From Symsagittifera roscoffensis (lineage: Eukaryota; Xenacoelomorpha; Acoela; Convolutidae): a stretch of DNA of 64,000 bases. The DNA is taken from assembly GCF_963678635.1 (NCBI RefSeq), contig NC_087065.1, positions 23,269,254 to 23,333,253 on the forward strand. Direction: 5' to 3'. A program made the translations under genes and the position numbers. The notes under the pieces are model-generated. The model searched no databases and was not told the DNA's origin. It saw only the letters and a list, made by a program, of their open reading frames with translations. This document shows positions 22,986-43,523 of this stretch, one piece after another. Position 1 is the stretch's first letter. Each line of letters starts with the position of its first letter.

Positions 22986-25309
22986 AGCAGGAAGTTGTTG
23001 AGGTTAAATAAACCAGCAATCAAGAAAAACATGTAAGATACATAAGAATGGTTGTTTACGGGGGAAAAAGTATAGTTCCCTCTCGTAAGTGTCACCAGCT
23101 GTGATACCCTACAGAACTAGAACTGATGTGGAAAACGAGATAAAGCTCAAAACTTTAATTTTACCTTTTTTCTTTGTTTTTAAAGATATTGCTTTTTTTT
23201 CTAATTTTGCATGCTATGATGTAGCTATAGCGAATTGAAGTCTCAGTTGTTACCAAAATGATTCAATGGGGCTATATGACCTTGATACTTACTGCATTAT
23301 GTTGAATATAAATAAGTACAAATCATTTCAATGTTACTGCGTGTGCAGTATCAAAATAGTACCACATTCCCGTTCAAGGAGAAGTTTTTTCAACAGTACT
23401 TAAGAATTAATTATTTATGATACCAATAGGAGTTTTAGTAATCAATTTGTTTTTTTTTTCGTTGCATTTGAAGTTTTATCCTGTCTGTTTATAGCTTTTG
23501 TTCGTTGCATTTCACGCCGAGTCTAAGAGTACCATACAACTTGCATTCCTGGTTTTTGTTTAATCCAGAGAATCGTAGCCAATTGTTCTTCTAAATAGAC
23601 ACCTCTCCACCAACCTGAGCCGGGTGTCCAACAGTCTTTCAGTTGAGTTCTTGAAGTTGTACAAATTCATTTTATAAGCCGTTATCGTTGTCTTGATGAT
23701 GTCTTCTTGAGTCTCATCATCGTCTGTTAAAACTTCCCTTACCGAATGTTTTATTGTCTAGTTCTATTTTTCATCGACCTCGAGCTTCTTTTTCCCTCTC
23801 CTTAAGGAAACGTTTCCCTCTCCTTAAGGATTCGACCCCCTGCCGACCCAAAGGGTCCCCCTTTGTACTATTTTGAGATATCTATTTTTGGCTGACTAAC
23901 CTTAATTTTTTTTATAAAGGCGCCTTTGGCGCCAATCTATACTAATTTTGAGGGGGGAGCGCGCGCCGAAAAAACGCGATTTTTTGGTCGACATTTTCCA
24001 AAAAATGCCTAAAAACGCCTTTTTTGGCTTTTTTTTCAAAAATTTGTCTGCGGCGTAGAAAATTGTGTCAAATTAGGGTCTTTATAGTGTTTTGGGAGAG
24101 CTCCGAAAATCAATTTGGCCGACCTAAAAAAAAAGGAAATCCTAGATCCGCCCCTGGTCCTAGGTCCTGTTGGTTTCCGAAAAAAAAAGCGTGCTGAGGA
24201 ATCTGAGCCAACACAACAAGCCAATACATGATACTTCGGAAGTCTTTTTGAACTTTTAACCAAAAACCACAGCCGAAAGAATACGAGATCTAATTCCATT
24301 TTTTTCACTAACAGAAATGTTGTTGGGATAAAAACCAAAAGTCTAGATTGTTTTGACACCGCTAAAAAAACGAATAAAAAATATTTAGAATGAGGGAAAC
24401 ACAAAAAATGCATAAGAAAATTTAGCAAAAATTAAATAAAGTTATAAACTCGAAATTATGAGCATAAAAATTTTTTTGAAATATATTTTTTCAACCTGGT
24501 ATCAAGTAATGCTTTCTAAAACAGTTTTTCCTTTGAAATGAATGTCGTTGCAGGAAATATAGGCTACAAAAACAAACCAATATGAAAAACCAGGTGAAGA
24601 AAAAAATTATGACTTGAAAATGATATGACCTTTAACCTTTGCTGTTCGATAATATAGTTTGCCTTCCGTTCAACAAAAGAAATGAATTGAACTAAGAAAA
24701 ACTCAAAACTCGAACAGCGAAAAATCAATCTTGAGCTTGAATAAACTTTCAACTTTCTTACTGAAAAAAATCTCCAAGACATTTATAAGAGTATTCATTG
24801 TTCATGACTCTTAATAAAGAGGCCTTTATTGAACTCAAAGCGAAAACAGTTTTGAAGCTGTAAAATTATCCAAACTGACAAATGAAACTGTTGGTGCACT
24901 TTTGAGGACCCAGAGTCATCCACCTCCTCCATGAGGGACGAGCAACGGCAAAACGCATAACATTTTTTCTCCCCCACTGCATTGAGTAGAAAAGGGGCGA
25001 ACAAATTGAAACAGGGCTAAAAACACTCAAACAACTCCAAAAAAGTGATTTTGGGTTTCATAATTTTTGATTTATTAAGACAAATCATGTTTTAGTTCTA
25101 AAAACTTTGAGAAAATTTGATAGTTGACATTTTTTCGAGAAGAAAAGCCAACTCAAGAAAATTGGGCAATAGTTAACTTTTATTTCCACTGCAGCCTGTT
25201 GTTGACGATAAAATTTTACTACAAAAAAAACAAACGCTTTTTTGTGACAACTCAAATTGTTTTCAATTGAGAGCGTACTATGCCTTCACTTTTGCTTTCA
25301 GTATTGAAG
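22986..25309. other. AT-rich intergenic DNA with a GC-richer patch
   Basis: No gene recognised. At about 23795-23830 the 18-mer TTTCCCTCTCCTTAAGGA occurs twice in a row, and near 23919-23935 lies a GC-rich palindrome (GGCGCCTTTGGCGCC). An open minus frame at 24036-24428 has low-complexity composition and no recognisable domain. Confidence 0.45.
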
Positions 25310-26520
25310 TTGATTTTCAGCACTGAGGCGAAGCGGAGCTTTGCACCACTTGCGATACAACACAAACATTCAAAAAAGAACAAAAACGCAAAATTGTTTT
25401 TCAAATATTAACAAACACTAGGTGAACCAAAAAAAAACGTATGTCTCGATACAAAACAACTAGAGTCCAAGCTAAACGTGTAATTTCAAAAGTTTGACCC
25501 TGCCTAAAACCTTAGTTGTTTCTCTAATAAAATAAAGGAGAAGACTAAAATGTTTTGTGATAACCGATTTTCCCAAAGAGATAACTTTCATCTTACAAAA
25601 CAAGGAGCCGCTGCTTCTCAAGAACTATTTTCGCAACCGGTGCTTTCAGTTGAACTTTTCATCTCAGATATCTGACTGTGTAAATTTTAAGAAAACTCTA
25701 AAAAAAGAATTTCGAAAATCCTCGACTTTAATCTACAAAGAGAAAATTGCACGTCAAAAAATTGCAGAAAACTGTCAAAGCTTCCGAACTTTGTCTTGTT
25801 TGAATACCATAAATCAACTGGGCACTGTCAATTAGAAAAAATAGTTTTCAAGAACCTGTTTTTTTGATTAAACCTATTATATCAGATTTAACAGGATGTT
25901 TACGAGAAAAGTCCAAAAAACGTTCAAAAAAAATGAAAATTTTGACTTCTCCAAGGACCATAACTTTTGGTGTCATCATAGATAGGGCGTAGTCGCATAA
26001 GCAAATGAGTTTCCACAACTTTTTCTGATTTCAGATATGGCAGGGTAGTTTTTGAGAATAATCAAAAATTTTAAAAAACGGACAACAATCAAAACTGACT
26101 TTTTCGAGGGCGATAAACTTTTGAGTAAAAAACTTTGTGAGTGGCCTCTAATGCAAAGGCGGTTCCCAGTACCCATTATATCCATTGAACCCACAATATC
26201 AGATTTGAGCGGTTAGTTTTCGAAAAAAAGTCAGTAGGATTCACAAAACGGTCAAAATTTAAAATTTGACTATTTCGAGGGCCAAAATATGGGTCAACTA
26301 TCCCCCCCCCCAGATTTTTTTTCGAAGGCTGAAGACAGAAGAGTCACGTGAAAAGAGACTCTAGGGGAATATGCAGGCACACAAGAGAGTTGGCGGTCTT
26401 CTAATCGATACCCTTTTTGTTGAAAATCAGTAGAAGGTTCTGAAAAAACTAAAACTTTTCCAGTAAATTTGGAAATAATTTTCCATAACAAAATTTTTTT
26501 TCAGCAATCGGATTGTTAAA
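25310..26520. repeat. Diverged relative of block A (A3)
   Basis: It shares scattered landmarks with A1 and A2 in the same order: the GAAGCGGAGCTTTGCACC motif, CTTAGTTGTTTCTCTA, an AACCTATTATATCAGA box, and TATGCAGGCACACAAG followed by a GATACCCTTTTT box. Similarity is patchy, so this is an older member of the family. A C-run of 10 lies at about 26302-26311. Non-coding. Confidence 0.5.
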
Positions 26521-27052
26521 CATATAAATAGCTTGAAAAAAAGGAGGATTGTTCAAATTGTGTTTTTTCCGTCGACCCAAAATTAGGTCATTAGACGATA
26601 AAAAAAGGAGGAGTAAGTTGTAGGAGTAAATTGTAGGAGTAAATCAAACACTAAAAAAAACCTTAACGAAACAATAGCGCACCAAAAAAAAAGATTCAAA
26701 AAAATGACAATTAAGCCGACAACAAACTTTTATTCGCTGGGAAATCTGATAATTAATTTCCTTTTTATAAATTAGAAGTGGATCACGTTTTTCGTGAGCT
26801 TTACACTTTTGTCGTTCGATGATGAAGTTTGCCTTCCTCATCGAACGACAAGTTTCAACAATTTAATTGCCCTGATCTTCACTGACATGTAAATCACAAG
26901 TCAAACCGCGAAAAATCAAAATTGAGCGTGAACAAATTTTAAAGAGCTTTTTTCTAAAAAAAATCAGCACTATATAAGAGTACTCATTACGGTCATTACT
27001 CTTAAATGTGATGACTATTCAAGAAGAAACATGAATTTTCATCGTTGAAAAT
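26521..27052. other. AT-rich DNA between A3 and A2
   Basis: No gene. A short tandem GTAGGAGTAAATT repeat occurs near 26617-26645, and GTCGTTCGATGATGAAG is followed by its near inverse, forming an imperfect palindrome near 26810-26850. Confidence 0.4.
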
Positions 27053-30000
27053 AAAGTGGACCGATCTTATAATGCTTTGGTCGAAAACTGAATTGAGTAA
27101 ACAATCTAGTCAGTCAAAAAATTTCAGCTTGCTCTATGAAGAAACAAAGAAGCAAAGCCGTCCCATCACTTGTGATTTGACACAACATTTTTAACAACAT
27201 ATACTCGTTGTAAAATCAAAAAAATTATAAATTTAACCTCAGGAAAAATTTTAACATCATAAATTCATAATTTCATATAGCTAAACACATAATGCGCCAT
27301 TCCTTTCTTTCTTTAATTGATGAACAAGTTTTAAGAAAATTAATAAATGTTAAGTGTGTAAAAACTAAAAATTTCTTAATTGGGCGAAATATTTTTGATT
27401 TACCTACAACCTATTAGGTAAGGTAACTTCATTAAATCCTTTCTTAAATCAAAATGACTAAAAATTACGATCAGAATTGCTCAATTCAGAAGAAAATTGA
27501 ATGCTGTTCAAACTTGGCCGACAAAAAACAAGCTGAAAAAAGTAGTCCGAAAGCTTAAGTGCTCAAATGAGCTGGTCTGATTCGAAAACTTGATACGCTG
27601 GGCAAAAAGTCGCGCAGCCGGTAGAAGAAGCTGAAAAAATCTTTCCAGAAGAAGCGTCTCGCTCGCTCTTTTCGTTCAAAATTAGTTAAAACATAAGTCA
27701 AAAATTTCAAACTTGTTTGTCTTGACACTGAGAAAAAAATTCAGTAACTTTCCATTTTGTTTGAGTCACGACTGAAAAGGCTTTCAAATGATACGACACT
27801 TGACCCATTCCTATCATTATTCGAGGTGCCTGATTGGGCGTAGAAAAAAAAACGGAAAAACTAAAACACACCCGAAGAAAAAAAAGCCTACCTAATTAAA
27901 TGGTCGGAAAATACAGTAGTATTGAAGAATAAAGGAATTGCAGCCTACGTGTTTCGAATCTTGTACACTCATATTTCCAGATTTACGTCTTGCCAATTGT
28001 TTCTATTATCCATTTTCCAAACACCAATCAGCAGCACAGAGGCAAGGCAGAGTTTCAAACCACTTGCTAAAGAAAGTTGAATAAAAGCCACTATTGGCAG
28101 ATGAACCGGCAAATCGAAAAAAAGTTCAGGAAATTTTTCCACGAAAAAAAACAGTAGAAAAAAGTAGCAAGAAAAGCCGAAATCTTGGAACCAAATTAAC
28201 TGCATCATGAGAAAACTTACAAACAGAAAAGACGCATAGCTGCGCATTACATGCGATTCAAAACGTACATAACGTGACAAAAGGATCGACAGAAAAAGAG
28301 ATAAGGACGTGGAAAGAATTTAAAACACATTGGCGAAGCGGAGCTTCGCACCTCGCGCAATACAACACTATCATAACAAAACATAAAAAAAGAAAAAAAA
28401 AAGGTTGAAGAAAAACTAGGTGAACAACAGTTTTCGTAGAAATCGATGAAGAACACCTAGAGCTTCGCTGAAGCTGGAGGTACATTTTGATATTTTTTTA
28501 GTTTATCGAATAGGACGAAATGCGTAACCTCAAAATTTTGACTATGCCAAAACTTAGTTGTTTCGCTACTAAAATGAAGAAGAGTGAAACTGCTATAGAT
28601 TTCACAGTTGTCTCAATTACACATATCTCTCACAAAAAATTGAGGCGCAACCGCTTCTGCCGGAAAATTTCGCGCAACAGCTTTTTTGATTGAAATTCTC
28701 ATCTCAAATTTAATAGAGTATTTTAAAAAATTTCTAACAAGCGGTCAATTTTCAATAAATTGACTTTAAGAAACCGGTAACTGTTTTTCGCTAAAAGTAG
28801 GTCAAAGCCGCTTAAGTGGAGAAGAATCCCAAAATCTGGATTCTCGATTAAAAAATCACCTGAAAATTGGCACGGTAATTTTCGAGTAAAACAATTCGTA
28901 AAACGTAAAACTGCCAGTTTCAAAATTTGCACTTGTTCGAAGGCCATAACTTTTTTCTGAATCAACTCGGCGTAGCAAATTATAAAGGTAAGTTTCCAAC
29001 AACCTGTTGTGTCGATTCAACCTATGATATCAGACTTGGCAGGATAGTTACCGAGAAAAGTCGAAATAACGGTCAACAAAGCAGATAGTTCACATTTCCT
29101 AGATTCATGGCTTTTAAGGAGAATCAAGGCTCTAAATAAAAAGGTAAAGACAAAAAAAAGACCAGAAGAGTGTGCAGGCGCACAAAGGAGCATACGGTTT
29201 TTCTATGGATACCTTCTTTAAATTGGTTATTATTTGCAGAAATTGTTAAAATTTTACTAAGCGTCTCAAAGAAACAAAACCCAACTACGTATATTTTCTT
29301 AATACCTGTTTTTAAGAAACAGAAACTCTAGGCAAACGCGCCGAGTAAGACTCTTGAAATATAAATTAGCAACTGAGCAAAACTTACGAAACGGAACCAA
29401 GTCCGACATTTTTTGAGCCGAATAAAAAACTGTTTGCTTAAAGAAATTCCCCCTAAAACTACCCTGCAGTAACTAGTACCCGACCAGTAGTATTAAAATT
29501 TTCATGAAATTGAGCATGCTAGCTGCATAGCAGTATCTTTTGAAAACGCCCTGAAATTTTTCTCGCTCGCTGTTTAATTTTTTTCATCTGTTTACGCTTT
29601 CGATTAGCAAGCGTCATCAAATCGGATATTTGTGCGGTTAATTACCTAATTACTCTTCAGCTCTTCGTTAATATCATCGAAACTATGCTCGGAATTCACC
29701 CGGAACGGTAGAAATTTAAACCGCTTGTTCTAGACAGGAATTTTTTTTCAATTCAGCTCGAATGGTTGAAAACGCCTAGTTATGTTTATCTCTAATTATG
29801 TTTATCTATGACAGCAAATTTTTTCAATTCAGCTCGAATGGTTGAAAATGCCTAATTATGAAAATGCCTAATTATGTTTATCCTAATAACTTTTTTCTGG
29901 TACCTATTTGCGTGGAAAAACCATTTCCCGCAATTATCTAAGCATCCAACGTATTACGGATGCTTCATTCTTCCCAAGAACAACTCTTTCCAGTATCTAC

Positions 30001-30426
30001 ATTGCAAAACACTGACATATTTTTTTCATCTCAGTTCAAGGGATAAATCAAAATACTTGTTTTTAACTGACAAAACTGTTTTGTTTTCAATAGGGAGCTT
30101 TCTATGTTTTCAATCACTAAATCAGCCTCTGTCACCATTTAAAAAGACTCCACGTTTCGATATTACGTAACCTATTTTCACCAAAAGGGCAATAAGCTAA
30201 CTTAAAATTATTTTTTCTCATAGAAGACTTAAACCGCTACCTGATAAAACTCATAAGTATAAAGTTTATTGCAAATATCTAAATTTCGATTTAGTAAATT
30301 CTTTGAAAGCAATTTACTTTCAGTAGAAGAATCGAATGAGTGAAATGCAATTGAAACAAACCAAAGAATTATTTACACAGTAAAACCCATAAGTCTACAA
30401 CTAAAAAGAAGCAGAAGTTTTCTTCT
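27053..30426. repeat. Repeat block A, copy 2 (A2)
   Basis: Direct copy of 11608-14526. It carries the hairpin GCGAAGC-GGA-GCTTCGC at 28333-28349 in its best-preserved form. Relative to A1 it has an insertion of about 300 bp near 29410-29705 and a local duplication of the AATTCAGCTCGAATGGTTGAAAA region at 29750-29860. It ends about 220 bp before the last exon of DOT1L. Confidence 0.75.
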
Positions 30427-30650
30427 AAATTAAGACATCAAGACTCATTAAATATACGTAAAAGAGAGTAATATGTATTATCAAATGGTGATTATAAATT
30501 AGTGATAGTTGAACTGAGATTTAGAAAAGTCCAGAAATTCATCAAATGAAACTTAGAAATTATAAGGAATTGTTATTACAATTTAAATACGAAGTTGGTA
30601 TACTAATCTTCAAAAAGTTTTTCATTTTCCTGTGACTGAATATAGTTTTT

Positions 30651-41522
<10,872 letters not shown>

Positions 41523-41733
41523 TTTTGTGAATTCTTTACATGTTAACCTGAAATAATTATTGTGTTGATCTTAAGTCAAATCAGAAAGGAAAGCGATAAA
41601 ACATAGGTAAGAAAAGCGCAAAAAAAATGACTGATAATTTTTGATACATATTCACCAAAAAAATATATAGCCTTGAAAAATCTGCCACTATTGACATTTT
41701 TTGATAAAAACTAATGCAATATTGTCAAGAAAG

Positions 41734-42136
41734 ACCCCGAGAAGGTTGGGTAAGACAGTGCCGAAGTAAGAGAGTGCCGAAAACAAAAATTTGTTAAAGA
41801 GTGCCGAAAATTTGTTAAAGAGTGCAGAAACTGACTTATTTGTCGTGAACTAATTGAGAAAAGAAAAGAAAGTTTTGTTTGCTCATCGATTTTGGCGCCA
41901 AAATTGAGTCTGAACAATTTTATTTGTCGTGAACTAATTGAGAAAAGAAAAGAAAGTTTTGTTTGCTCATCGATTTTGGCGCCAAAATTGAGTCTGAACA
42001 AGTTTCAAGTGTCATTATTAATTTTCCCGCCAAAAGCTAGCCTCTTAAATTGCGTTCCAATATTTCCCGCCTTTTTCGGCACTCTCTAACTTCGGCACTG
42101 TCTAACGCCCCCCCCCCCCCCCCCCCCGAGAACCCC
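41734..42136. mobile_element. Foldback/MITE-like element with 84-bp direct repeats and a C20 run
   Basis: The left terminus (GTAAGACAGTGCCGAAGTAAG from about 41750) matches the reverse complement of the right terminus (GTTAGACAGTGCCGAAGTTAG, about 42085-42106) over about 34 bp. CCCCGAGAA occurs just outside both ends (41735-41743 and 42124-42132), a possible 9-bp target duplication. Inside, an 84-bp unit containing TCGATTTTGGCGCCAAAATTG is present twice (about 41837-42000). A run of 20 C lies at 42108-42127. Non-coding. It sits about 210 bp upstream of the DOT1L start codon and may affect its promoter. Confidence 0.6.
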
Positions 42137-42605
42137 GAAAAAGCTGGATATCTAATGAGGAGAGGGATAGAGAAAAGAACGTTATAATTTATCTACTGCT
42201 ATAGCCTAGGTCGATCAGTCGTCTGCCAAGATTAGCTAAGCTCTCTGAGAAACATGACAGACCATTAGGCAGTGACTGGGTTTCACTTTCACCTAGCATG
42301 CTATAGCTCTATCAAAATGGGCGGCAAAGATTGAGGTTTTATCGTCATTTAGATTAGTTTATTCTAAAAATCCTGACGATGCACATAGTTGCGAAAACGT
42401 TTGAAATTTACTTTTAAGCAAAAATTTCGAGTTTCTTTCGATGGGACTAAAACATCTATAACATTCGCCCGGAAGTGAACACCGACGGAAAACAAAGCTA
42501 GGTTCTAAAGCGACTGGCTAGCGTCTAAACACAGCTTCGCATGCTTTTAACCATCTCTACCCCGGGTTGACCAAAAATGCTAGTCATACAATTTTCATAT
42601 ATGGA
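42137..42605. other. Spacer, no gene recognised
   Basis: Mixed-composition DNA without motifs I can name. Confidence 0.45.
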
Positions 42606-43013
42606 AAAGTAGTAGTAGTAGTAGTAAGTAGTAGTAAAAGACTTTAATTGTATAAAAACAATATGAGAAAATAAAAACAAAACTTAAAACCAGTCATTGT
42701 TCAGAAAGAAATGTTTGAGACGGCGCTTGAATGAAATTTGCGAATCAAATAAACTGATGTCGGTCTTCTCATGGAGTTTATTTGCACTTCTGACCACTCT
42801 ATTGAAAAACCATTGGTCGTAAGATGCCCAATATGTTTTATTTACGTTGAAAACTGGTTTTTCGGAGCTCCGCAAGCTGTACCTTGAGTAATATCTTAGT
42901 GACACAAAATGTGCCAGTCGGTCATATTCGGAAGTTTGACCTTGAGAGAAGCAAAAAACACTTGATTTTGGAGTGAAATTTAGTTTTTCAAAATTTCGAA
43001 TGGAACCTGTCAT
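42606..43013 (-). pseudogene. 5'-truncated non-LTR retrotransposon: C-terminal end of RT ORF plus 3' tail
   Basis: A minus frame (43013-42684) ends in a sequence typical of the extreme C-terminus of CR1/jockey-type LINE proteins: ...YSLRSSEKPVFNVNKTYW, a WFFNRVVRSANKLHE block, then FKRRLKHFFL and stop. The stop is followed on the minus strand by about 45 nt of UTR and an (ACT)n/(AGT)n microsatellite (about 42606-42640), the usual form of a CR1-like 3' tail. Upstream RT motifs are absent, so this is a 5'-truncated insertion. Confidence 0.7.
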
Positions 43014-43523
43014 GCACGATTTTCTCGCGATAACTGAAAATCAGAAAAGAGAAGTAAGAACGATCGAGTGACAATCGCGGGAAAGTTGCTAGAAAAATCA
43101 GTGGGAAATTGCTATTCGTAATTTCAGTAGCAATAATAATCGAGAGTAGAGCTGTCCCATCTAAAACAGAGACGAGCGCATTCCCACGAACTGGATTGTT
43201 GTGATTGGAGTACTATTATTAACTGGACCAGAGTGAACCTTCGGTGGAAAGGTGGACAGCTAGAGTGTCCCAATGGTTCACGAGAACTTACAGTCTAGAG
43301 TAAAAACTTGTTCTTGTTATTAAAACTGACTAACATTAAACTCATTTTAGTTACTTTATTGATTCTTGAGTTGCTCACCGACTTATTTACTTCCTGGTTC
43401 TTGAGCGTGCTACAATGTGAGCACTAATTTAAATTTCTAGAGTGTGTTTTATAACTGTAAATGAAAAACTTGAACTAATCAAATATAAAAACAAAATAAA
43501 GCGTTAACGCTATCGTCTAAAAA
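43014..43523. other. Region downstream of the RLE-LINE ORF
   Basis: It is probably the 3' UTR of the minus-strand LINE at 43524-46424 in its right part. GCGTTAACGC (43501-43510) is a short perfect palindrome just past the stop codon. No gene seen. Confidence 0.35.
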
